Below, piece by piece: positions 36,685 through 45,733 of a DNA stretch of 64,000 nt. The notes under the pieces were generated by a model that worked only from the letters and a program-made list of their open reading frames with translations, ran no database searches and was not told the DNA's origin. Within the stretch, counting starts at the first letter, position 1. Every line of letters starts with the position of its first letter. The stretch is taken from contig NZ_CP071869.1 in the NCBI RefSeq assembly GCF_017569185.1, forward strand, positions 2,904,001 through 2,968,000. Direction: 5' to 3'. This DNA comes from Polaribacter cellanae. Lineage in GTDB: Bacteria; Bacteroidota; Bacteroidia; Flavobacteriales; Flavobacteriaceae. Made by a program: the position numbers and the translations under genes.

Positions 36685-38052
36685 TTAATTACCCAAACTT
36701 TGTATCCACCTATAAACATCGTTTCCGTTTGCAAATAGCAGCAGAGCAATCAATAAAACAAAACCAGCAACTTGTGCATATTCTAAGAATTTATCTCCTG
36801 GTTTTTTTCCAGTAATCATTTCCCAAAGCGTAAAAACTACGTGACCACCATCTAAAGCAGGAATTGGTAGAAGATTCATAAAACCTAACATGATCGATAA
36901 AAATGCTGTGATTTCCCAGAAAGCTTGTGCACTCCATTCTGCAGGAAAAATACTTCCAATAGAAATAAAACCACCCAAACCTTTGTAAGCTCCTGTACTT
37001 GGGTTAAAAATCTTTTTCAATTGCTTCATATAATCTGTAAGCGTTTTCCAAGATTTTGTTAAACCTGCAGGTATTGCTTCTATAAAAGAATACTCTATAT
37101 CAGCCAAATCGTAATAGCCTAATTTTTCTAAATCTGTATATTTAAGTTGTCCTAAAGCAACACCTAATTTTCCTTCCTTAGTAACTTTTACAGGAATCTC
37201 CTTTGTTTTGTTTGCTCTTTTTATGGTTAAAGTAATGTTTTGATTCTTATATTTATTCAATACATTTTTAGCTTCATCAAAATATTTTATGGCAGTTCCA
37301 TTAATACCAACAACAAGGTCTTTCGGTTTTAAATCGGCTTTTACATTTGGAGATTCTTTTGAAACTCCACCAATTACAAAAGGAATTCTTTCAGAAACAA
37401 CAGGGCCTTTTTCATTTTTCCTTCTGTCCATTAATTGAGAAATAAAATCTTCTGGAAGATTTTTTTCGATAATCGTTCCATTTCTATCTAAGGTAAAATT
37501 ATTTCCATTAATAAACCCTAATGTAATTCCATTGAATTTTCTAATTTTTTCACCATCAATAGTTAAAATTTTATCGCCAGTTTCTAAGCCAATTTTCATC
37601 GCTAAAGAATCTTGCACCCAAATACCATCCTTTGCATTTACACTTTCGTTTGGTAAAAACTTTTCGCCATAGGCCCACATTAAACAGATGTATATTAAAA
37701 TCCCTAAAACAAAATTTACAAAAACACCACCCAACATAATAATTAAACGTTGCCAAGCTGGTTTCGAACGAAATTCCCAAGGTTGTGGAGGCAAAGCCAT
37801 TTGCTCTGTATCCATACTTTCGTCAATCATTCCAGAAATTTTTACATAACCACCCAAAGGAATCCAACCAATTCCGTAAACGGTTTCACCAATTTTTTTC
37901 TTGAAAAGAGAGAATTTATAATCGAAGAATAAATAGAATTTTTCTACTCTCGTTTTAAACAATTTTGCAGGGATAAAATGCCCCAATTCGTGCAAAACAA
38001 TCAATAAAGATAAACTTAAAATAAATTGAGATGCTTTTATTAATATTTCCAT
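36685..38052 (-). CDS. rseP: RseP-type site-2 intramembrane metalloprotease
   Basis: M50-family protease of 455 residues cutting transmembrane anti-sigma factors or signal peptides. The zinc motif HELGH occurs at about residues 21-25 in the first helix, followed by GIGWIPLGGYVKISGM. Two PDZ-like regions lie in the periplasmic part (one with KIGLETGDKILTIDGEKI, the second GVSKESPNVKADLKPKDLVV). The third zinc ligand is in NLLPIPALDGGHV. Length is normal for the flavobacterial form. It is a single gene with a promoter box 30 bases upstream. Confidence 0.93.
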   Translation of the reverse strand: MEILIKASQFILSLSLLIVLHELGHFIPAKLFKTRVEKFYLFFDYKFSLFKKKIGETVYGIGWIPLGGYVKISGMIDESMDTEQMALPPQPWEFRSKPAWQRLIIMLGGVFVNFVLGILIYICLMWAYGEKFLPNESVNAKDGIWVQDSLAMKIGLETGDKILTIDGEKIRKFNGITLGFINGNNFTLDRNGTIIEKNLPEDFISQLMDRRKNEKGPVVSERIPFVIGGVSKESPNVKADLKPKDLVVGINGTAIKYFDEAKNVLNKYKNQNITLTIKRANKTKEIPVKVTKEGKLGVALGQLKYTDLEKLGYYDLADIEYSFIEAIPAGLTKSWKTLTDYMKQLKKIFNPSTGAYKGLGGFISIGSIFPAEWSAQAFWEITAFLSIMLGFMNLLPIPALDGGHVVFTLWEMITGKKPGDKFLEYAQVAGFVLLIALLLFANGNDVYRWIQSLGN

Positions 38053-38081
38053 TCAGTGTTAAATCATAGTTAAAAAACGTG

Positions 38082-38089
38082 CAAATGTA
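38082..38089 (-). promoter_or_regulatory. -7 promoter box for rseP
   Basis: The minus strand reads TACATTTG, 30 bases upstream of the rseP start. Confidence 0.55.
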
Positions 38090-38198
38090 CGTTTTTAAAG
38101 AGAGTTGTAAAAGAACTATCGAAGCTACATTTTTTATTTTAACAAACATTTTAGATAGATAGCTATAGAAACCCCTTTCCAAACGATTTTTTAAGTCG

Positions 38199-38206
38199 TA
38201 AATTTG
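38199..38206 (+). promoter_or_regulatory. -7 promoter box for the SCO gene
   Basis: TAAATTTG, 19 bases before the start codon. Confidence 0.55.
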
Positions 38207-38224
38207 TAGAAATAACTTCGTTTT

Positions 38225-38902
38225 ATGGATTTTAAGTTTTTTAAAAAATCGTTACCAACACTTATTTTTTTAGTGGTTTTTTCCGCAATTGCAATTCCTG
38301 TTTTTTATCATTTATTAAAAGTCGATAAAAAACTAAAAGTATTTAATCCTGTAGATGTAAATCCGCAGTTGGTAGACGAATCGATGTTGCATGTTCAAAA
38401 AAATCATAAAATAGCCGATTTTAAGTTGATAAATCAGAATGGAAAAACCATTACAAACGAAGACTATAAAGACAAAATTTACATTGCCGATTTCTTTTTT
38501 ACGCGTTGTAAAACCATTTGTATTGCGATGGCCTATAATATGAGCGAATTGCAAGATTATTATAAAAACGATAATGATATTATGTTTCTTTCACATTCTG
38601 TAACTCCAAAAATGGATAGTGTTTCAGTCTTAAAAAAATACGCAGAAAACAAAGGTGTAATTGATGGAAAATGGAATGTAACCACAGGTTCTAAAAAACA
38701 CATTTACGAATTGGCGAGAAAGAGTTATTTTGCGGTTTTAGATGAAGGCGATGGAGGAGAAGACGATTTTATTCATACAGAACAATTTGTTTTGGTAGAC
38801 AAAGAAAGAAGAATTCGAGGTTATTACGATGGCACCAAAAAAGAAGATATGGAAAAGTTAAAAAAAGATATTGTTTTGTTGAAGGAAGAATATAAAAAAT
38901 GA
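38225..38902 (+). CDS. SCO1/SenC family copper chaperone
   Basis: A 225-residue membrane-anchored thioredoxin-fold protein that delivers copper to cytochrome c oxidase. It has an N-terminal anchor (LPTLIFLVVFSAIAIPVFYH). The thioredoxin fold has IADFFFTRCKTICIAMAYNM, with the copper-binding CxxxC pair, and the conserved His in DDFIHTEQFVLVD. The usual CPxxC prolines are absent, but both Cys and the His are kept. Confidence 0.88.
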   Translation: MDFKFFKKSLPTLIFLVVFSAIAIPVFYHLLKVDKKLKVFNPVDVNPQLVDESMLHVQKNHKIADFKLINQNGKTITNEDYKDKIYIADFFFTRCKTICIAMAYNMSELQDYYKNDNDIMFLSHSVTPKMDSVSVLKKYAENKGVIDGKWNVTTGSKKHIYELARKSYFAVLDEGDGGEDDFIHTEQFVLVDKERRIRGYYDGTKKEDMEKLKKDIVLLKEEYKK

Positions 38903-38968
38903 TAAAGCACAACTTTAAAAAATTATGCTTTATCAGTAGTTTTAAAGTAAACTAAATGTTAAAAAATA

Positions 38969-39255
38969 TTAATAACCTCCTAGATTTATAAATATCCAAG
39001 AACCTAATTTATTACTAGTACTTTCGAACTGTAAAACTCCTAAAGGGTTTTCCGGTTCTTCTTTCTTAAAATAAGCAAAAACATTAGCATCTTTTGTATA
39101 CATTTTTTTACCACCAACAGTTTTTAATGTAGTCTGTTTTTCATCAAAAGATTTTATATTGTTTTTTTTCGCTTTCTATCCAGTTTTCTGAAGTAATTTC
39201 CTGTCCAAAACTTGAACAAGTAATTAATAGCAGAATTAAAATAGTTATTATTCAT
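38969..39255 (-). pseudogene. Decayed small secreted protein gene
   Basis: The minus strand encodes a signal-peptide-like run (TILILLLITCSSFGQ) followed by EITSENWIESEKK. The frame then breaks at a run of eight A (39168-39175). It continues in another frame as SFDEKQTTLKTVGGKKMYTK to EPENPLGVLQFESTSNKLGS, ending at 38969. The only nearby ATG (39255) is out of frame with the signal peptide, so at least two indels are needed to restore it. It overlaps the end of the upstream membrane-protein gene. The family is unknown. Confidence 0.5.
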
Positions 39256-39631
39256 ACTTTGTTATTTTAAATGATAAATAAATTGCGTAGGTGCTACTTA
39301 ATATAAAAATTATTAAGGGTAACCAAAACCAAACATCTAATTTTTGGTTTCTGTAATAAAGAGCTACAGGTATTAATGAAGGAGCCAGTAAATAACCAAA
39401 TAAAACTATATGCTTTTTTTTATTAAAAACCATGAAAAACTCAATTATACTGATAAGACTTAGAAATAAATCTAAAGAAAACAATTCTGAAATATTTCCA
39501 AAAAGTAGTAGTAAAAGCCAGATAATATAAATTAAAGAAAATTTATCTGAGGGTATAAAAATTAAACTAAGACTAAGAAGCGATAATGATTTTATAAAAA
39601 TAAGCTTGTTTGAATTTATTTGTAAAGTCAT
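39248..39631 (-). CDS. Small membrane protein of unknown function
   Basis: A 127-residue very hydrophobic protein with four probable membrane segments (IFIKSLSLLSLSLIFI, FSLIYIIWLLLLLFG, HIVLFGYLLAPSLIPVALYY, VWFWLPLIIFILSSTYAIYL). No family is recognised. It lies 7 bases downstream of a broken lipoprotein gene and overlaps another broken gene, so it may be the survivor of a small decaying operon. Confidence 0.55.
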   Translation of the reverse strand: MTLQINSNKLIFIKSLSLLSLSLIFIPSDKFSLIYIIWLLLLLFGNISELFSLDLFLSLISIIEFFMVFNKKKHIVLFGYLLAPSLIPVALYYRNQKLDVWFWLPLIIFILSSTYAIYLSFKITKYE

Positions 39632-39638
39632 GTTTTTT

Positions 39639-41180
39639 TTATTTAAGACATTCTTTATTTGAAGGAGAAATACCTCCAGCTTTGTTTCTTGTTGCTCCAG
39701 TTGGTAAATTCATAATCTTTAAATATGCACCAAATTTACCAGGAGTTGCACCTTTTCCAACCCCATAATTTCCAATACATACTGATTCGGTAATATTTAA
39801 ACCTATGATACGTGAAGCAGAAATTGCAAAATTTGTGCAATTTTGTGCTTGCAGTTCATATTCTGCAGTGTCATAATCTAAACTAACTTTTATTAAATTA
39901 CTTAAAGTACTACTAGAAATTGTTTTAGTTACACTAACATGATATGGATAATTTTCATTCCTATCCATTATACCAGCTGTTGCGTTAAAATAACCGATTC
40001 CTTTTTCAGGATAAAAACCGTAACTTAACCTATGCTCTCCTTGTGAAATTGTTATAAAAGCATGGCCAACACCATTTTCTAATGTTGCGGGTGTACTGGG
40101 TTTATTAGGATTTGGTTGTTTTGCATAAATTGTAACGGTAGCACCTTTTGTTTTATCTAAACAACCTAAAAATTTTTCTAAATTTTCAATTGGGTCATCT
40201 GGAGATACAACAACTATTTCTTCAACACATTCTCCTAAAATTGAATCATATTCATAACCTTCTCCACACTCAATAGGGTTTACAGTTATCACATATTTAC
40301 AAGGATTATCTTCTTCTACGTATCTTCCTTGGTAATTTTTATTACTATTTGACTGACAATCTTGATATGCAGGACTATTTCCAGGATTAGTATAATAACC
40401 ACCAGAATTACCACCACCGCCAATATTTAAATCTGGTAACCAATAAGATTCACAAAGTTGAGAAACAGATATTCCTGTTAATGTAGAGCCAGCAAAAACC
40501 CACTGGTCTGGCTCTCCGTTTATTTTCCAAACTAAATAATTATCAACGTAATGGTATGTTGTTACAGGGTAACAATTTTCCATCATTCTACTTTGATAAC
40601 TATCTTTAGTTTTTTTCTTTTTAAATTCTTTCTTGAAAAGAATATTTTCGTCTTTTTTACCATTTTTTATTTTTTCAGCATACACTATGTCTCCTTCATT
40701 GTCTAGAATATGGTTTAAACCATTTGAGATTTCTTCTTCTTCTAATAAAATGTTTTTAGTTCTGAGTTTTTTCTTATTTATATCTTCAGTATAAGATTTA
40801 TAAATGTAAAAAGAGTGTTCTTGATTTTCGTTCTTAATCACAAAAACTTTATAAATAGTTGAATATTTACTAACATTTTTAGTTTTAAAATTGTTAGGAT
40901 TGAAAGAGTTAGTGAAATTGATAGGGAATTCGTAATAATATTTTTCTAATTCTTTATGATATTTTTTATTTTCATTATTCTAAATCACCTCAAATTCATA
41001 AGGTATTGCTTTTTTGAAATTTTCAGCGTTAAATTCGCTTTGAAGTTTGGATAATAAGTTGCTCTGACTTGGATTAGAAATAATTTCCTCTTTTTCACAA
41101 TTCCATAGTAATAAAGAAATTCCGATGAGTAGAATTTCGATTTTAAATAATTTGGTTAGATTGATTTTTTCTGTTTTCAC
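39639..41180 (-). pseudogene. Lipoprotein with papain-like (permuted NlpC/P60-type) domain, interrupted by a TAG codon
   Basis: One long minus-strand frame, broken only by a TAG at 40980-40982. The N-terminal part (GTG start at 41180 preferred) has a lipoprotein signal ending LLLWNCEKEE and stops after PYEFEVI. The same frame then continues without interruption (NNENKKYHKELEKYYYEFPI) for over 400 codons to 39639. The C-terminal domain has GVGHAFITISQGEHRLSYGF and AQNCTNFAISASRIIGL, i.e. a His-then-Cys order expected for permuted NlpC/P60 peptidases. It could be a nonsense mutant, or two pieces made by reinitiation at a GTG at 40841. Confidence 0.6.
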
Positions 41181-41265
41181 TTTGGTTAAATTTAAGGTTC
41201 TTAAGCATAGACAAAAATAGAAATACAACAAAGTATTTTATCCAAAATATTTAGAACCCAAAAAA

Positions 41266-42405
41266 TCAGGACAAATTTTGTTTTCTATATTGGGTGGGTG
41301 TTAAACCAGTTTCTTTTTTAAAAGCATTGTAAAATGCAGATTTAGAGTTAAAACCAGACTCTAATGCAATAGAAATTATATCATAATTTTTAAAGGCCTC
41401 GTCAACCAATAATTTTTTAGATTCTTTTACTCTTAATTTATTAATATAAGTAGAAAAGTTCGTGTTACTATTTTTATTAAAGATATGCGAGAGATAACTT
41501 TCGTTTAAGTTATGTTTTTCTGCAATTGAGGCTAGATTTAAATTAGAATTTAAAAATGCTTTTTCTCTAAGAATTTCATTTTTAATTTTTTCTATTTTAT
41601 TATCATTTTTTGGAGTTAATTCTTTCTTTACAATTCTACTATTTTTTCTAATATTAACTCTTTGTTTAAAAATTCCATTATAATAAATACCCAAATACCC
41701 TAAATAATAAATGAGTAGTGAATTAGAAATCCATAAGAAATATCGATTGTTATTAGAAAAAAGAGGTAGTGAATTTATGTTATTATATAAAATCATTCCA
41801 ATCCATATAAAGCAAATAAGAAGTCCAAAAAATAAAATATGCTTTAGCCATTTAGTTTCAATAATAACTTTTTTATTATCATAGGAAGCGTTATTTTTCT
41901 CATAAACTTTAATTTTTTTGTAAATTATATATATAACTATTAAGGTAAAGCAAGAGGAAAAATATTCTTCTATAAAGTATAGGTTTTGTATTAAACTTAA
42001 ATAGGTTATTTTATTTAGATTAAAAAAGTATCTATAAATAGAAATAACGACATGTAACAGACAAAAAACATAGAAAGGGAAAAGTAAATAATCAAATAAT
42101 TTTAATTTAATTTTTTGTCTTTGTAAATAAGACTGTACAAAGTAAAAATACATTGGCACTATTAAAAGAGCCCATGGGATATAAAACAATTTATATAATT
42201 CTACATTTTTAATATAATTTATATCAATAAGCCAATAGTATAAATTGTTTAGTGAAATGGTTGCAATTAATAGAGATAAATAAAAATTTGAATTTGATTT
42301 ATATTTTGGATTTAGAATTACAACGATACTAAAAATTAAACCTTGAATTGAACCAGCCGCAATAAGCAGGTTATAGACATTAAAATTAATTTGTAGGGGA
42401 CTCAT
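41266..42405 (-). CDS. AraC-family regulator with an N-terminal membrane domain
   Basis: A 379-residue membrane-bound regulator. Residues 1-250 contain about seven hydrophobic segments (LLIAAGSIQGLIFSIVVILN first, LLIYYLGYLGIYYNGIF last). Residues 275-379 are an AraC-type DNA-binding domain (LNLASIAEKHNLNESYLSHI, then ISIALESGFNSKSAFYNAFK and ETGLTPTQYRKQ). This 7TM-HTH layout is common in Flavobacteriia. It is divergent from feoAB, but also just upstream of the broken lipoprotein gene on the same strand; either could be a target. Confidence 0.85.
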   Translation of the reverse strand: MSPLQINFNVYNLLIAAGSIQGLIFSIVVILNPKYKSNSNFYLSLLIATISLNNLYYWLIDINYIKNVELYKLFYIPWALLIVPMYFYFVQSYLQRQKIKLKLFDYLLFPFYVFCLLHVVISIYRYFFNLNKITYLSLIQNLYFIEEYFSSCFTLIVIYIIYKKIKVYEKNNASYDNKKVIIETKWLKHILFFGLLICFIWIGMILYNNINSLPLFSNNNRYFLWISNSLLIYYLGYLGIYYNGIFKQRVNIRKNSRIVKKELTPKNDNKIEKIKNEILREKAFLNSNLNLASIAEKHNLNESYLSHIFNKNSNTNFSTYINKLRVKESKKLLVDEAFKNYDIISIALESGFNSKSAFYNAFKKETGLTPTQYRKQNLS

Positions 42406-42447
42406 TCATTTTTTTTCAAATGTAATAAATTACCAAAGAACAACCTG

Positions 42448-42464
42448 TTTAGAATCATTCTAAA
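42448..42464. promoter_or_regulatory. Candidate iron-responsive operator upstream of feoAB
   Basis: A perfect inverted repeat of 8 bp arms around one central base, TTTAGAAT-C-ATTCTAAA. It lies just upstream of and next to the feoA -7 box, over the -33 region. The size and symmetry fit a DtxR/Fur-type metalloregulator site controlling iron uptake. Confidence 0.6.
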
Positions 42465-42468
42465 TGAT

Positions 42469-42476
42469 TATCTTTG
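42469..42476 (+). promoter_or_regulatory. -7 promoter box for feoAB
   Basis: TATCTTTG (TAnnTTTG), 20 bases before the feoA start and 4 bases after the palindromic operator. Confidence 0.65.
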
Positions 42477-42495
42477 CTCTTCCAAATAAAAAATT

Positions 42496-42726
42496 TTGAG
42501 CACAATTGCATCTTTACATATTGGCGAATTAGGTTATATTTCTGAAGAATCTTTAGATTTTATACCTCTTAAATTACTGGAAATGGGCTGTTTGCCAGGA
42601 GCAGAAGTGCAATTAATACAAATAGCGCCTTTAAAAGACCCTTTATACATTTGTGTAAATGGAGCCCATTTGGCAATTAGAAAGGAAACTGCATCTCAAA
42701 TAAAAATTTTAAAAGCGAATTTATAA
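42496..42726 (+). CDS. feoA: Ferrous iron transport protein A
   Basis: A 76-residue SH3-like cytoplasmic protein supporting FeoB. The start is a TTG at 42496 (MSTIASLHIGELGYI); no ATG fits. LLEMGCLPGAEVQLIQIAPL and the ending HLAIRKETASQIKI are characteristic. The last base of its stop codon is the first base of the feoB ATG. Confidence 0.92.
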   Translation: MSTIASLHIGELGYISEESLDFIPLKLLEMGCLPGAEVQLIQIAPLKDPLYICVNGAHLAIRKETASQIKILKANL

Positions 42727-44837
42727 TGTCTAAAAACAATATAAAAATTGCTTTAATTGGAAACCCCAACACAGGTAAAACATCTATTTTTAATAAACTT
42801 ACAGGTTTAAAACAAAAAGTAGGCAATTACCCAGGAGTAACTGTAGATAAAAAAAAAGGTGTAAGCAAATTATCTGCAACACAAACTGCAGTTATTACAG
42901 ATTTACCTGGAACCTACAGCATAAACCCTACCTCAATAGACGAAAGTATTGTTCTAAAAACCTTACTTAATAAAGATAGTAAAGAATCTATAGACGTAAT
43001 TTTAGTAATTGCAGATGTAGAAAATTTAAAAAGAAATTTACTACTTTTTTCACAAATTAAAGATTTAGAAATTCCTACAGTTTTGGCCATTAATATGGCA
43101 GATCAAATGGATAAAAAAGGTATTTCTATAGATTTAACACTACTAGAAAAAGAGTTAAATACAGAAGTTGTTTTAATAAGTGTCAGAAAAAAACAAGGTA
43201 TAGCTGCTTTAAAAGAAGCAATAATTCGTTGTCATATAGCTACAAAGGCATCTCCATTATGTGGTATAAACCATAAAGTAGATCCAGATTATTTTAACAA
43301 ATTAAAAGAAATAAGCCCCAATTATTCTTTGTATGAATTATGGTTAATGGTTACACAAAACAACTACCCAGAAACTATTACAAAAGAAGAAAAAGAAAAA
43401 TTATTAGCATTTAAACAAGATGTTTCTAAGTTAAAGAAATACCAACATAAAGAAACCATTTATCGCTATCAAGAAATAAATAAAATATTAAAGAAAACTT
43501 ACATTGTAGATAAATCGAAAGCGACAGATTTACGTAGTAAATTAGATAAAATTTTCACGCATAAATTTTTCGGATATTTTTTCTTTTTCACGATTTTATT
43601 GGTCATTTTTCAATCTATTTTCGATTGGGCAACCTTACCAATGGATTTCATAGACACTACTTTTGCAGATCTGTCTGACATTGTTAAAGATAGTTTACAG
43701 CCTGGCGTTTTAACAGATTTATTGGTAGAAGGAATTATCCCTGGAATAGGAGGAGTTTTAATTTTTATTCCACAAATTGCCATATTATTTTTATTTATTG
43801 CCATTTTAGAAGAAACAGGTTATATGAGTCGCGTTGTTTTTCTGATGGATAAAATTATGCGACGTTTTGGTATGAATGGAAAAAGTGTAATTCCGCTAAT
43901 TTCTGGAACAGCATGTGCAATTCCAGCGATTATGGCAACCAGAACAATTTCCAGTTGGAAAGAGCGCTTAATAACCATTTTAGTAACTCCATTTACAACC
44001 TGTTCTGCACGTTTACCAGTATATGCAATTCTAATTTCGTTAATAATTCCGAATAAAAAAATCTTAGGTTTTTTAAACCTACAAGGTTTGGTATTATTGT
44101 TGTTGTATGTTTTAGGATTTGGAATGGCTATTTTAGGAGCATACATTTTGCACAAAACTCTAAAAATAAAATCGAAATCTTTTTTCGTGGTAGAAATGCC
44201 AAATTATAAGATTCCTTCTTTTAAAAATGTTTTTTTTGAAGTATTAGAGAAAGCAAAAGCATTTGTATTCGGAGCAGGAAAAATAATTTTAGCATTGTCT
44301 ATTGTTTTATGGTTTTTGGCTTCAAACGGACCAAAATCATTTACAAATGCCGAGAAAAATGTGGTAGAGAATGTGGTAAATCAGAACTTATCTCAAGAAG
44401 AACTAAATAAAAAAATAGCCTCCGCAAAATTAGAAAATTCTTATATAGGAATTATGGGGAAAAGTGTAGAACCTGCTATAAAACCTTTAGGGTACGATTG
44501 GAAAATAGGAATCGCTTTAATAACTTCTTTTGCAGCAAGAGAAATTTTTGTAGGAACGTTGGCAACCATTTATAGTGTAGAAGCAGATGATGAAAATACA
44601 GCAACGATTAAACAAAAAATGCATTCCGAAATAAACCCAGCAACAGGAGAAAAAAGATTCAACTTTGCTGTAGGAATGTCGTTGTTAATTTTTTACGCTT
44701 TTGCAATGCAATGTATGGCAACATTTGCGATTGTAAAGCGCGAAACAAAAACGTGGAAATGGCCTTTAATTCAGTTTTTTGGAATGGGATTATTGGCATA
44801 TGTATCCTCGTTAATTGTATATCAAATATTAAGTTAA
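42726..44837 (+). CDS. feoB: Ferrous iron transporter B
   Basis: Inner-membrane Fe(II) permease with an N-terminal GTPase domain, 703 residues. G motifs: GNPNTGKTSIFNKLTG (G1, about 11-26), DLPGTYSI (G3) and NMAD (G4). The membrane part contains the Gate motifs VEGIIPGIGGVLIFIPQIAI, with LFLFIAILEETGYMSR, and SGTACAIPAIMATRTI, and the C-terminal ASFAAREIFVGTLATIYS-like region. Length is normal. It is translationally coupled to feoA. Confidence 0.96.
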   Translation: MSKNNIKIALIGNPNTGKTSIFNKLTGLKQKVGNYPGVTVDKKKGVSKLSATQTAVITDLPGTYSINPTSIDESIVLKTLLNKDSKESIDVILVIADVENLKRNLLLFSQIKDLEIPTVLAINMADQMDKKGISIDLTLLEKELNTEVVLISVRKKQGIAALKEAIIRCHIATKASPLCGINHKVDPDYFNKLKEISPNYSLYELWLMVTQNNYPETITKEEKEKLLAFKQDVSKLKKYQHKETIYRYQEINKILKKTYIVDKSKATDLRSKLDKIFTHKFFGYFFFFTILLVIFQSIFDWATLPMDFIDTTFADLSDIVKDSLQPGVLTDLLVEGIIPGIGGVLIFIPQIAILFLFIAILEETGYMSRVVFLMDKIMRRFGMNGKSVIPLISGTACAIPAIMATRTISSWKERLITILVTPFTTCSARLPVYAILISLIIPNKKILGFLNLQGLVLLLLYVLGFGMAILGAYILHKTLKIKSKSFFVVEMPNYKIPSFKNVFFEVLEKAKAFVFGAGKIILALSIVLWFLASNGPKSFTNAEKNVVENVVNQNLSQEELNKKIASAKLENSYIGIMGKSVEPAIKPLGYDWKIGIALITSFAAREIFVGTLATIYSVEADDENTATIKQKMHSEINPATGEKRFNFAVGMSLLIFYAFAMQCMATFAIVKRETKTWKWPLIQFFGMGLLAYVSSLIVYQILS

Positions 44838-44960
44838 ATGCAAGAAATAATTGCTTACTCTTTATTAATAATTGCCTTGTTTTTCTTGTTGAGGAAATAC
44901 GTGTTTCCAAAAAAGAAAAAGAAAAATGGAAATTGTGGCACAGATTGTGGTTGTCATTAA
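44838..44960 (+). CDS. FeoB-associated Cys-rich membrane protein
   Basis: A 40-residue peptide starting directly after the feoB stop codon. One membrane helix (IIAYSLLIIALFFLLRKYVF) is followed by a run of six lysines and the end NCGTDCGCH with three Cys and a His, able to bind metal. This composition and position match the small FeoB-associated protein of other bacteria (FeoC-like in place, not in sequence). Confidence 0.8.
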   Translation: MQEIIAYSLLIIALFFLLRKYVFPKKKKKNGNCGTDCGCH

Positions 44961-45002
44961 AATCTTAACAAGAAAATAAGATATAAATCTTGTTGCGATT
45001 CG

Positions 45003-45010
45003 TATTTTTG
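45003..45010 (+). promoter_or_regulatory. -7 promoter box for the DUF2911 gene
   Basis: TATTTTTG (TAnnTTTG), 37 bases before the start codon. Confidence 0.45.
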
Positions 45011-45047
45011 CCAAACAAGATAAAAATAAATTTTTGAAAATATAATT

Positions 45048-45602
45048 ATGAAAAAATCAATAGTATCATTAATCATTTTTACAATCGCTCTAATTTCTTC
45101 GAATGAAACATTTGCTCAGAAATTCCCAAAGTTAGATGTAAGCCCAATGGATGCAGCATCTTACCCAAATAACTGGAAAGACGCAAACAAATTAGTAAAA
45201 GTGGTGTACAGTCGCCCACAATTAAAAGGAAGAGATTTAGGGAAATTAGCACCAAAAGATAAGGTTTGGAGAACAGGAGCAAACGAAGCAGCCGAAATTA
45301 CTTTTTATAAAAAAGTAGATTTTGGAGGTAAAAAAGTAAAACCAGGAACCTATACATTATTTACAATTCCACAAGATGGAAAATGGACAGTAATTTTAAG
45401 CAATCAAAAAAATGTTTGGGGGGCTTATTTTTATGATGAAAAAGAAGATGTTTTAAGAGTTACAGGAAAAGTTTCTAAATCGAATAATAAAATCGAGGCT
45501 TTTTCCATTCTTTTTGATGGAGAAAAAGATGACATAAAAATGTATATGGGTTGGGGAGATACGATTGTTACAGTTCCTTTAGAAATTGAAAAAGAAGAGT
45601 AA
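45048..45602 (+). CDS. DUF2911 domain secreted protein
   Basis: A 184-residue protein with a signal peptide ending at ETFAQ. The mature part holds the DUF2911 pattern: VVYSRPQLKGRDLGKLAP, KVWRTGANEAAEITFYK, VKPGTYTLFTIPQDGKWTVI and WGAYFYDEKEDVLRV. The family is abundant in Bacteroidota; its function is not known. It is a single gene between a promoter box and a terminator. Confidence 0.88.
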   Translation: MKKSIVSLIIFTIALISSNETFAQKFPKLDVSPMDAASYPNNWKDANKLVKVVYSRPQLKGRDLGKLAPKDKVWRTGANEAAEITFYKKVDFGGKKVKPGTYTLFTIPQDGKWTVILSNQKNVWGAYFYDEKEDVLRVTGKVSKSNNKIEAFSILFDGEKDDIKMYMGWGDTIVTVPLEIEKEE

Positions 45603-45628
45603 TAAAAGCTACTTTTTTTATAAAATAT

Positions 45629-45654
45629 AACCGCAATTTATCTGCGGTTTTTTT
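45629..45654 (+). terminator. Terminator after the DUF2911 gene
   Basis: A perfect 7-bp stem, AACCGCA and TGCGGTT, with a T-run. Confidence 0.82.
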
Positions 45655-45703
45655 GGGTCTAAAATTTAGTGGTTTACAAATTACTTCTTTTATAGAATAA
45701 ACG

Positions 45704-45711
45704 TAAATTTG
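45704..45711 (+). promoter_or_regulatory. -7 promoter box for leuS
   Basis: TAAATTTG (TAnnTTTG), 22 bases before the leuS start. Confidence 0.6.
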
Positions 45712-45733
45712 CGCTTTAATTAAGAGAATAGAA

